The position numbers and the translations under genes are program-made. The notes beneath the pieces are model-generated. The model saw only the letters and a list, made by a program, of their open reading frames with translations. It was not told the DNA's origin and made no database searches. Positions 1 through 6,548 of a stretch of 23,820 nucleotides of DNA are shown here, piece after piece. This DNA is from Chloroflexota bacterium (GTDB lineage: Bacteria; Chloroflexota; Anaerolineae; Aggregatilineales; Phototrophicaceae), in the NCBI GenBank assembly GCA_023430545.1, contig JAEZAF010000004.1, forward strand, positions 1 to 23,820. Direction: 5' to 3'. Numbering within the stretch: position 1 is the first letter of the stretch; each line of letters begins with the position of its first letter.

Positions 1-23
1 TCAACTCGGTGATAATCCATTTT

Positions 24-82
24 GAGGCACTTTCGAGATAACTTTCTGCATAGACACTTAAAGTCTATCTCATCTGTGCCTC
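24..82 (+). other. Nested stem-loop in transcribed-looking leader or trailer
   Basis: Seven bases at 24-30 (gaggcac) pair perfectly with 76-82 (gtgcctc). Inside them, 50-55 (atagac) pairs with 63-68 (gtctat) around a seven-base loop. The structure sits about 40 bp ahead of a rho-independent terminator on the same strand, so it is probably the 3' part of a transcript that starts left of the window. It could be a processing stem of a stable RNA operon or an mRNA trailer. No RNA family could be assigned. Confidence 0.4.
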
Positions 83-123
83 GCTCTTTATTCTTCCTTT
101 GTTAAAACTGTCCGGTGGTGACG

Positions 124-151
124 GGGCGACCCTGTGTGGTCGCCCGTTTTT
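124..151 (+). terminator. Rho-independent terminator
   Basis: An 8 bp perfect stem (gggcgacc / ggtcgccc) closes a six-base loop and is followed after one G by five T residues. It points rightward, so it should end a transcript entering from the left edge. The gene it serves is outside the window. Confidence 0.75.
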
Positions 152-209
152 CTCCGTATTGAATTATAAAACGACATAATGCCGCCCGCTGTTTGCCAGT
201 TGCAGCACA

Positions 210-421
210 GTTGCAGCCAAATCGTGCTGCTGCCATTCATTTTGAGGGGAAAATTTGTTGCCGCACAAAATTTTTGTGCGGCAGCAGCAGCAGCAGCAGC
301 AACAGGCAGCGCATTGCTGCGCTTTTGCAGCGCATTTACGCCGCAGTTCTGCCAGCGCCGCTCAATTTTGAGGGGAAAAATGGTTGTGGCGGCGTAAATT
401 TTTCGCGCCGCCGCCACCGCC
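210..421 (+). repeat. Bipartite hairpin repeat, copy 1
   Basis: About 210 bp of gene-free DNA recurs in inverted orientation near 12866-13133. The element carries the 14-mer TTTTGAGGGGAAAA twice (240-253 and 366-379), each followed by a hairpin. Hairpin A (260-282) has 11 bp perfect arms, gccgcacaaaa / ttttgtgcggc, around one base. Hairpin B pairs gtggcggcg (386-394) with cgccgccac (409-417). Between them lie a CAG-triplet run starting near 281 and a GC-rich core with a gctgc / gcagc hairpin. Read on the minus strand, each hairpin is followed a few bases later by TTTTCCCC, so this copy might also terminate the pyrimidine operon, whose last stop codon lies about 20 bp away. ORFs crossing it are low-complexity Ala/Ser/Arg runs and were not accepted as genes. 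Confidence 0.85.
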
Positions 422-440
422 ACAAGGCGAACAGGCATTG

Positions 441-1058
441 TCAGTTTTCCGGCAGGATGACCTCGAACCGGCCTGCCAGCTTGTCCCGGAAATCCTCGGC
501 ATCCTGACGGGTGGCACTCTCTCCACCCGCGCCCCAGTTGGATGGATACACGTACTGGGGCCGCAGTTTGCGCACCACCTCGACGGCTTCATCAACGCTC
601 AGTGTGCCGTTGTTATCAATTGGCAGGATGGCGATATCGGGCTGAATCCGGTCCATTTCCGGTGTGATTTTGGTATCCCCGGCGTAGTAGATATCGAAGA
701 AGTGAAGCGAGATCATAAAACCGAGGCCGCCGTCTTCCAGCGGGTGCCGGTGATCGTCGGGTGAGTAGGCAGGCAGGGCCGTGATGCGTGCCCGGTCGAA
801 CAGGATGCTGTGCCACGGGCGCAGCAGTGTCGCGCCCTCGACCAGTTGAACGATCTTTTCGTTGCCGACGATCACGGTATGCTCGCCGCGCAGCTTTTCA
901 ATATCGACCGGAGAAAAGTGTTCATAGTGATCATGGCCGAGCAGGATGACATCCGCATGAAAGGTGACCCGTGTAATGCGCCAGGGGTTGATATAGATCA
1001 GCGGTGGCCCTTCGATCACAAATGAGCCGTGTCCCAGCCATTGGATGCGTTCAATCAT
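441..1058 (-). CDS. Metallo-beta-lactamase-fold hydrolase
   Basis: This is a 205-residue protein of the metal-dependent hydrolase branch related to UPF0173/YtkL-like proteins. The metal-binding signature reads H42-D-H44-Y-E46-H47, a HxHxEH variant in which Glu replaces the usual Asp of HxHxDH. A second ligand candidate is Asp128 in YYAGDT. There is no signal peptide or membrane segment, so it is probably cytoplasmic. The substrate cannot be read from sequence. It starts 15 bp after the pyrF stop codon and is the last gene of the pyrimidine operon. Co-transcription is therefore likely, but a role in pyrimidine metabolism is only suggested by position. The fold assignment is firm and the function is unknown. 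Confidence 0.85.
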   Translation of the reverse strand: MIERIQWLGHGSFVIEGPPLIYINPWRITRVTFHADVILLGHDHYEHFSPVDIEKLRGEHTVIVGNEKIVQLVEGATLLRPWHSILFDRARITALPAYSPDDHRHPLEDGGLGFMISLHFFDIYYAGDTKITPEMDRIQPDIAILPIDNNGTLSVDEAVEVVRKLRPQYVYPSNWGAGGESATRQDAEDFRDKLAGRFEVILPEN

Positions 1059-1073
1059 GCGAAACCGGTTCCC

Positions 1074-1889
1074 CTAAATCCCATGATCAAGCCCACGATA
1101 ACGGTTAATGACATCGCGCAGTTCCCGTGCGGATGCTTCGGGATTTTCGGAGAAGATAATCCCGCGTGATGAGTTGATGATCAGGCCGCGCCTGTTCTGA
1201 TCGAGGCCGAACATTACTGTCTGTTCAAGGTTGCCACCCTGTGCGCCGATCCCCGGTACCAGCAGTGGCAGATCGCCGACAATGGCCCGCACCCGGCGGA
1301 TCTCTTCGGGGAAGGTCGCGCCCATCACCAGCATGCAGTTGTGGTTCTTATTCCAGCGGTCGCGGGTTTTCTCGGCCACCAGTTCCCAGAACGGTTTGCC
1401 ATCGACGTTCAGCGTCTGCAATTCGCCTGAACCGGCGTTCGAGGTGCGGCACAGGATAATACAGCCCTTGTCCCTGCGGTCGAGGAACGGCTGAAGCGCT
1501 TCTCCGCCCAAGTACGGGTGCAGGGTGATGGCATCGAAGCCCAGCCGGTCGAAGATCGCCTGTACATAGCCGTTATTGGTGGAGCTGATGTCGCCGCGTT
1601 TGGCGTCGCAGATCGTCAGGATGGATGGATGATTCTCGCGCAGGTAATCCATCGTCATTTGAAGTTCGCTGAGGCCATCGACGCCGCGTGCTTCGTAAAA
1701 GGCGATGTTTGGCTTATACGCGCTGACGTACATGTGCGTCTGGTCGATAATCCAGCGGTTGAAGGCGAACTGCGGGTTCGTCTGTGAGAAAAAGCGCGAT
1801 GGAATCTGCATCAGATCGCTGTCAAGGCCGATGCACAGCAGTGACCCCACCTGATCAATGCGCGCATTCAGCTTTTCAACGGCTGTCAT
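1074..1889 (-). CDS. pyrF: Orotidine 5'-phosphate decarboxylase (type 2)
   Basis: It catalyses the last step of UMP synthesis, decarboxylating OMP to UMP. The protein is 271 residues from the ATG chosen here. DAKRGDI at 95-101 carries the catalytic Lys97 and its paired Asp residues, and TLHPYLGGEA near 122-131 and the C-terminal GIGAQGG phosphate loop fit the longer type 2 subfamily, which is usually 260-280 residues. The reading frame is open for 29 codons further upstream, but that part overlaps the end of pyrE and does not look like the family. The ATG lies 13 bp after the pyrE stop, a normal operon spacing. Confidence 0.95.
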   Translation of the reverse strand: MTAVEKLNARIDQVGSLLCIGLDSDLMQIPSRFFSQTNPQFAFNRWIIDQTHMYVSAYKPNIAFYEARGVDGLSELQMTMDYLRENHPSILTICDAKRGDISSTNNGYVQAIFDRLGFDAITLHPYLGGEALQPFLDRRDKGCIILCRTSNAGSGELQTLNVDGKPFWELVAEKTRDRWNKNHNCMLVMGATFPEEIRRVRAIVGDLPLLVPGIGAQGGNLEQTVMFGLDQNRRGLIINSSRGIIFSENPEASARELRDVINRYRGLDHGI

Positions 1890-1902
1890 CACTCGGGCAT
1901 CT

Positions 1903-2577
1903 TCAGCGTGCGGTATATTTTGCGGTCCAGTCACGGGGGTCTCCCAACCATTCACGTACAGTTTCGATTGTCTCAATATTAAATTTACCAGATTCGCCGG
2001 CGACTTTCAGCACCGCGTCGAAGTTCACCAGCACATGCAGGCGGACCTGTGCCTCGGCAAACTGGGCGACGGCCTCCCGCATGCCATAGCTGGTGATGGC
2101 GATGCAGTCGGTCACGGTGGCATCGGAGTCCCGTAGCGCGGCTACACCGGACAGACTGCTGCCACCGGTCGTGATCTGATCTTCGATCAGCAGCACGCGC
2201 TGACCAGCGACCATGCCGCCTTCCACGCGCTGCTGTCTGCCGTGGTCTTTCGCCTGTTTGCGGACAAAGACCGATGGCCGCTGCAGGCTGAAACCGAGCG
2301 CGGCGCTGTGCGGGATTCCACCAGTTTCGATGCCTGCAATCACATCGTACTCGATCTGATCCTGTGTAATGGTCTGCTGCATCGCGGCGATGACCTGCTG
2401 CCATACCGCCGGATGATAGGGCAGGATACGGTTGTCGATATAGACAGGTGAGATGATGCCGGACTTGAACGTGACCGGCGCGTCTGGCGTAAAACCGATT
2501 GCGCCGATCTCCAGCAGGGCGTGTGCCAGTGCTTCTGCGAATGAGGCTGAAGATGAAGGGAACTGCTGTGATGTCAT
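1903..2577 (-). CDS. pyrE: Orotate phosphoribosyltransferase
   Basis: It joins orotate to PRPP, giving OMP, in the cytoplasm. The 224-residue protein shows the PRPP-binding motif RVLLIEDQITTGGSS at about 127-141 and the flexible catalytic loop region FVRKQAKDHG at 104-113, whose lysines and histidine are typical of the family. FKSGIISPVYIDNR near 37-50 matches the substrate-binding N-terminal part. Its ATG overlaps the pyrD stop in an ATGA arrangement, suggesting translational coupling. Length and motifs are ordinary, with a short extra Ser-rich N-terminus. Confidence 0.95.
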   Translation of the reverse strand: MTSQQFPSSSASFAEALAHALLEIGAIGFTPDAPVTFKSGIISPVYIDNRILPYHPAVWQQVIAAMQQTITQDQIEYDVIAGIETGGIPHSAALGFSLQRPSVFVRKQAKDHGRQQRVEGGMVAGQRVLLIEDQITTGGSSLSGVAALRDSDATVTDCIAITSYGMREAVAQFAEAQVRLHVLVNFDAVLKVAGESGKFNIETIETVREWLGDPRDWTAKYTAR

Positions 2578-3746
2578 GAAGGCTCCTGCTGATAGGTGCG
2601 GTCAATAATTTGCGGGGTCTGAATCAGTTCGTGCTGAATGGTGGCGGCGGCCAGTGGGCCTTCATAGACCAGCGCGGACCAGTACTGGACGGCATTTGCC
2701 CCCGCACGCAGCATCTCGGCAGCGGTGATGATATTGCGCACGCCACCGCATCCAATAATGTCGATGTGATAGCCGTGCGTTTTCCGTTCTGCATCCAGCA
2801 GGCGGACGACCTGAAGCACCCGCAGGTGCAGGCGTCCACCGGCGACACCGGCGCTGAGAGTCGGTGTGTCCGGTACAGGCTGTGGATCGGTATTGGTCGC
2901 GATCACGGCGCGGACACCTTCTTCTGCGAAGACCCGCAGAAGCGTGTAATACTGCGAGTCCGCCAGCGTCGGGCTGATCTTGACCCACAGCGGTATTCCT
3001 TCGAGCTGTTCGACAAGCCGACGGCAGAGAGTACGGGTACGGACTTCGGTCTGATGATCGCCAGGGTCGTCTTCGGTGTTCGGGCAGCTCACGTTGAGCG
3101 TGTACCATGTCGGGCGGATGCCGTGCTGCTGGAACAGTCCAACCGCTTCGCAGACTTCCTGCTGTTCCTGTTCAGCATCACTGACGCCGGGGCTGACCGC
3201 GATATTGATCCCGAAAACAGGCGGCAGTGTATCGGCATGACGCCCCAGAAACCGTGCGGCGGCGGCTGCCCCGGGATTCTTTAGCCCGACGCGGTTCTGG
3301 GTGGAATAGGTCTCTACATCGCGCCAGACCACCGTCCCCGGATTGCCTGAGCGGGGCCAGCGGGTGAACGACCCGAATTCAACCGGCCCGACCAGTGCTG
3401 GGACCGAATGCCAGCCGGGGATGAGATTGTGTCCGCTGTCTACTGCCAGTAGCGACGCTCCCTCACTGCCGAAGCCGTCTCCCTTGACCAATCCTGCTGC
3501 GAGGATCAGCGGTGTGTCCAGTGTGACTCCGCCGACCTGTGTCGGGATGGGCTGAAACGTCAGGCTGTGCAGTCCGCTCAGGGCTGCGGTGATCAGCGGA
3601 TGGTCGGCAAAGCGCATCAGTTCTACCGTGAGTTCGTGGGCACGCTGCGCACTCAGCGAGAAGATCAGCGGACGCGCTGCGTCATGATAGAGAAAGCGCA
3701 GGCTGTGCAGCAGTCCGGGTGCAGCGGCGGTGGTCAACCAATTCAT
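2574..3746 (-). CDS. pyrD: Dihydroorotate dehydrogenase, class 2-like with class 1-type cysteine
   Basis: It oxidises dihydroorotate to orotate using FMN. The N-terminal 45 residues (RPLIFSLSAQRAHELTVELM) resemble the membrane-associating extension of class 2, quinone-using enzymes. The rest follows the family: LAAGLVKGDGFG near 82-93, NRVGLKNPG near 151-159, and the C-terminal GCGGVRN and phosphate-binding VQYWSALVYEGP. At the catalytic-base position the motif is NVSC221PNT. Cys is usual in class 1, whereas class 2 enzymes such as E. coli PyrD have Ser (NISSPNT). An insertion of roughly 15-18 residues follows residue 93. At 390 residues it is longer than E. coli PyrD. Both ends overlap neighbours by 4 bp. 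The electron acceptor is probably a quinone, but this is inferred only from the N-terminus. Confidence 0.93.
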   Translation of the reverse strand: MNWLTTAAAPGLLHSLRFLYHDAARPLIFSLSAQRAHELTVELMRFADHPLITAALSGLHSLTFQPIPTQVGGVTLDTPLILAAGLVKGDGFGSEGASLLAVDSGHNLIPGWHSVPALVGPVEFGSFTRWPRSGNPGTVVWRDVETYSTQNRVGLKNPGAAAAARFLGRHADTLPPVFGINIAVSPGVSDAEQEQQEVCEAVGLFQQHGIRPTWYTLNVSCPNTEDDPGDHQTEVRTRTLCRRLVEQLEGIPLWVKISPTLADSQYYTLLRVFAEEGVRAVIATNTDPQPVPDTPTLSAGVAGGRLHLRVLQVVRLLDAERKTHGYHIDIIGCGGVRNIITAAEMLRAGANAVQYWSALVYEGPLAAATIQHELIQTPQIIDRTYQQEPS

Positions 3747-4831
3747 GACAGCGGCACTCCAAAACCGGCTTGCACGCAGACCTGCTCGCCGTCATACACC
3801 TGCATGCCGCGAATGACATTCCCGATCACCCGACCGTGCAGTGTCATCCCTTCAAACGGTGACCAGCCGCAGCGGTTATGCAGATCTGAACTCTCCAGCG
3901 TATAGCTGGCGTCAGGGTCAATGGTGCAGTAAGTATCTGCCGGGGCTGTCAGGCCAAAGATGCGCCGGGGATTGTCGGTTACCAGCGGGATGACCTGCTC
4001 CAGCGTGACGCGGCCTTCATGGACAGCGGTCATCATCAGCGGCAGAGTGGTCTCCAGACCAGGGACGCCATAGGGCGGCTTTTCGGATTGTTTCTCGCTC
4101 AGCAGATGCGGTGCATGGTCGGATTCGATCACATCGACCAGCCCGCTGCGGATGCCATCCCACAGGGCATCACGATCCGCCGCTGTTTTGAGTTCGGGTT
4201 TCATCAGGCCGAGTGAACCCAGTCTGCTCAGGTCATTCTGTGTGAACCAAAGATGATGCGGGCAGACTCCGAGTGATACTGGCAGTCCTTCCGCTTTGGC
4301 ATCGGCCAGCAGGCGCAGTTCGTAGGCCGTGCTGATATGGCAGAAGTGTGTCTTGCGGCGGTAGCGTCTCACCAGCTCGAGGATATCGCGCACTGTTTGT
4401 TCTTCAGCATGGACGGCAATTGGCTTGCTGCTGGTCCAGTGCGCGTAGTGCTGTTCACGCACCGCCTGATCATCAATCAGCAATACGCCGGTCGTCTCGT
4501 TGTTGTACATCTTCAGGCCGCAGATCTGTGCGTACAGGGTGTCATCGTAATCGGTCCAGTTACCGGATTCGCCGGAAGCAGCGGGTGCAGCCGCGCCGTA
4601 ATACACGCCCCAGTCACACACCGCGTGTGCTGCGAATTCGTCGCGCTTGCGCTGTAATGCCGCTCTGTCGATCGTCGAGGGCAGGGTATTGGGCATATCC
4701 AGCACCGCCCAGTAGCCACCTGCGACTGCCGCGCAGGTCTCAGTGTAAAAATCACCCTTGTGTGCCCATTCCATGCCGCGCAGATGGACATGCGGGTCTA
4801 CTGTCCCATGAAGCTGAAGTGTGCGTGTCAT
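3743..4831 (-). CDS. pyrC: Dihydroorotase
   Basis: It cyclises carbamoyl-aspartate to dihydroorotate. The 362-residue amidohydrolase has the metal-binding D12-P-H14-V-H16-L-R motif, a candidate carbamylated Lys107 in CGLKMYNN, metal ligands His141 (AVHAEE) and His165 (HFCHIST), and the catalytic Asp238 in SDHAPH. GVPGLETTLPLM follows, as in many dihydroorotases. The HxH motif lies only 12-18 residues from the start, so the N-terminal half of the small beta-sandwich domain found in many relatives of this branch is missing. Its ATG is 3 bp after the pyrB stop and its own stop overlaps the pyrD ATG. No strong ribosome-binding site is visible, which fits coupled translation. Confidence 0.94.
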   Translation of the reverse strand: MTRTLQLHGTVDPHVHLRGMEWAHKGDFYTETCAAVAGGYWAVLDMPNTLPSTIDRAALQRKRDEFAAHAVCDWGVYYGAAAPAASGESGNWTDYDDTLYAQICGLKMYNNETTGVLLIDDQAVREQHYAHWTSSKPIAVHAEEQTVRDILELVRRYRRKTHFCHISTAYELRLLADAKAEGLPVSLGVCPHHLWFTQNDLSRLGSLGLMKPELKTAADRDALWDGIRSGLVDVIESDHAPHLLSEKQSEKPPYGVPGLETTLPLMMTAVHEGRVTLEQVIPLVTDNPRRIFGLTAPADTYCTIDPDASYTLESSDLHNRCGWSPFEGMTLHGRVIGNVIRGMQVYDGEQVCVQAGFGVPLS

Positions 4832-4834
4832 AGG

Positions 4835-5902
4835 TTAGATTTCCGAATCCGGCACGCCGAGTACTTTTGCCAGCAGTGCCATACGGACAAACATCCCATT
4901 TTCCATCTGCTGGAAGTAAACGGAGCGCGGGTTGGCATCCAGAATGTCGTGATCTGCCGGTGTCCCCATCTCATTTTTGCGAGGCAGGGGATGCATCAGG
5001 ATGACATCGCGGCGGGCCTGATTCAGTACGTTGGGTGTCATGATGAAGTTATCGCGGATTGCTTCATAGTCCGCTCGACGGGTGAAGCGCTCTTCCTGTA
5101 CGCGTGTCCAGTAGATGACATCCGTTTCGGGCAGCACTTCATACAGATCAGTTGTCTCATGGTAGTCGATGCCATGTGCGCTGAGATAATCGATTACATA
5201 ATCAGGCATACGCAGGGAGACGGGGGACACAAAACAGATGCGCGTGTTGTGGACTTCGTACAGCGCCATCAGTTTTGCGAGTGAATGTACGGTGCGTCCG
5301 TACAGCAGATCGCCGACGAGCGTGATCGTCAGGTTGTCGGCGCCGTTTTTGCGATCGACAATCGTGAACAGATCGAGCAGGGCCTGTGTGGGATGCTCGC
5401 CGATGCCATCACCACCACTGATGACGGTGGTAGGGGTGCGGATGTTCTCGTTCAGCCGATCGATGTAATAGGCGGCTTCAAACGATGAACCGACCGAGGG
5501 ATGCCGGATGACGACCACATCCGCGAAACAGCCTGCGGCGCGTACCGTGTCCGCCAGATTTTCGCCTTTATAGACCGACGAAAACTGGATGCCGTTGCTG
5601 GCCGAGACCACTGATCCGCCCAGACGACGCATTGCGGCCTGAAAGCTGAGATCGGTGCGGGTGCTGGATTCGAAGAACAATGATGCCATCAGGCGACCGG
5701 CGCACAGGCTGACCAGGCTGCGATCCTTTTGTGCGACACGTTCGCGCAGTCGGCTGGCTGCGTCGAAAACCGATTGCAGATCGTCACGGGCGAACTGTTC
5801 GACGGTGATGATATGCTTCCCGCTGAAGTCCCCGGCGATTTTCGCGGGTTTATACAGATTTCGAAACTGCTCGGAAGGTCGTAGATCCTTGTTTTCGCTC
5901 AT
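4835..5902 (-). CDS. pyrB: Aspartate carbamoyltransferase catalytic subunit
   Basis: It condenses carbamoyl phosphate with aspartate, the committed step of the pathway. The 355-residue protein carries the carbamoyl-phosphate signature FFESSTRT ending at residue 83, HPTQALLDLF at 170-179, and HPLPR near the C-terminus. It is longer than typical catalytic chains of about 310 residues, mainly through an N-terminal extension of about 25 residues. No regulatory-chain gene (pyrI) is next to it. It is the first gene of the operon, with a GGAG ribosome-binding site. Only about 70 bp separate its ATG from an upstream terminator, leaving little room for a leader attenuator or PyrR-type element, and none is visible. 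Confidence 0.96.
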   Translation of the reverse strand: MSENKDLRPSEQFRNLYKPAKIAGDFSGKHIITVEQFARDDLQSVFDAASRLRERVAQKDRSLVSLCAGRLMASLFFESSTRTDLSFQAAMRRLGGSVVSASNGIQFSSVYKGENLADTVRAAGCFADVVVIRHPSVGSSFEAAYYIDRLNENIRTPTTVISGGDGIGEHPTQALLDLFTIVDRKNGADNLTITLVGDLLYGRTVHSLAKLMALYEVHNTRICFVSPVSLRMPDYVIDYLSAHGIDYHETTDLYEVLPETDVIYWTRVQEERFTRRADYEAIRDNFIMTPNVLNQARRDVILMHPLPRKNEMGTPADHDILDANPRSVYFQQMENGMFVRMALLAKVLGVPDSEI

Positions 5903-5971
5903 TTCTCCGCCTGCTGCTCCTTGCTGCTAAAAATGACCTGTGCTATACGGTGCTGTCCAAAAGTCATATTC

Positions 5972-6002
5972 AAACAAAGGGCGCATCACTGTGCGCCCCT
6001 TT
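5972..6002 (-). terminator. Terminator between the DUF971 gene and pyrB
   Basis: A 7 bp perfect GC-rich stem (gggcgca / tgcgccc) with a six-base loop is flanked by AAA on one side and TTTT on the other. Read on the minus strand it follows the DUF971 stop codon by about 18 bp and runs into TTTGTTT. It therefore isolates the pyrimidine operon from upstream transcription. Confidence 0.75.
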
Positions 6003-6019
6003 TAAGATCGAATCATTGT

Positions 6020-6364
6020 TTAATTATCCTCAGTGTCGGGCTGTGGACACAGCCGCCTGAGGTAGTCCCATGTATAAATGCCGGAATTGTGCCCGTCATC
6101 CCAGAAGGGCTGGAGCGCGTAATTGCCGACAAGTGAAACATTCTCCAGTTTATACGAGCGCTTTGGGATCAGCGTCAGGATGTTGTCCGGCTCAAAGGCG
6201 CGGCCCATGCGCTCATGGCCGCCGCGACATTCCACACATGGGCAGGCTTCGCGAAGCTGTCCCAGTGGATAATGGCAGTTTGCACCATCAGACCACTCGA
6301 TCTCGAGATAGCCTTCCTGTTTGTTGACCGTGATATTGGTCGGGTTGATTTTTGCTGGCTGCAT
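6020..6364 (-). CDS. DUF971 (GBBH-like N-terminal) domain protein
   Basis: This stand-alone DUF971 protein has 114 residues. Recognisable family features in order are IEWSDG near the start, LREACPCVECRGGH in the middle with three clustered cysteines, and VGNYALQPFWDDGHNSGIYT near the C-terminus. The domain also occurs at the N-terminus of gamma-butyrobetaine hydroxylase and fused to Mrp/ApbC ATPases. The stand-alone function is unknown, and a metal or Fe-S related role is only a guess from the cysteines. It seems to be a single-gene unit, with its own upstream -10-like site and a terminator after it. Confidence 0.9.
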   Translation of the reverse strand: MQPAKINPTNITVNKQEGYLEIEWSDGANCHYPLGQLREACPCVECRGGHERMGRAFEPDNILTLIPKRSYKLENVSLVGNYALQPFWDDGHNSGIYTWDYLRRLCPQPDTEDN

Positions 6365-6399
6365 AAGTCGGTATCTGCTTCAGACTGCTTTCAGGGATG

Positions 6400-6405
6400 T
6401 TTATA
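6400..6405 (-). promoter_or_regulatory. Possible -10 element for the DUF971 gene
   Basis: On the minus strand TATAAA lies 35 bp ahead of the DUF971 ATG, in an otherwise gene-free gap. No convincing -35 hexamer was found at the expected spacing, so this is a weak call. Confidence 0.3.
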
Positions 6406-6484
6406 AGCACTGGCTGATGAGCATTGTAGTAGAACCTGATCGATCCTGAAAGGGAAGTTGTGGAAATGGTCTTAGACTCAAACC

Positions 6485-6515
6485 AAAAAGACCAGCATAG
6501 TTTCAGGCCGGTCTT
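6485..6515 (-). terminator. Rho-independent terminator after the CpXC gene
   Basis: On the minus strand a 9 bp stem (aagaccggc / gctggtctt, one G-U pair) encloses a ten-base loop and runs straight into a T tract (TTTTTGG). It lies about 34 bp past the CpXC stop and should end the histidine kinase-CpXC unit. Confidence 0.8.
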
Positions 6516-6548
6516 ATTAGTGTAGGTTACTCTTATGCTGCTATCGTG

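Noticed and set aside
108..150. tccggtggtgac at 111-122 resembles the 5' end of some 5S rRNA genes
   Set aside because: The following bases form a rho-independent terminator and no 117-base 5S body is present; a twelve-base likeness is not enough.
281..303. CAG-triplet run as a possible CRISPR or simple-repeat locus
   Set aside because: It is a short pure triplet run inside a larger structured repeat; there are no spacers or direct repeats of CRISPR type and no cas genes.
179..507. Overlapping ORFs across repeat copy 1 on both strands
   Set aside because: They are Ala/Ser/Arg low-complexity translations of triplet and GC-rich hairpin DNA, open in several frames at once, and lack start sites or family features.
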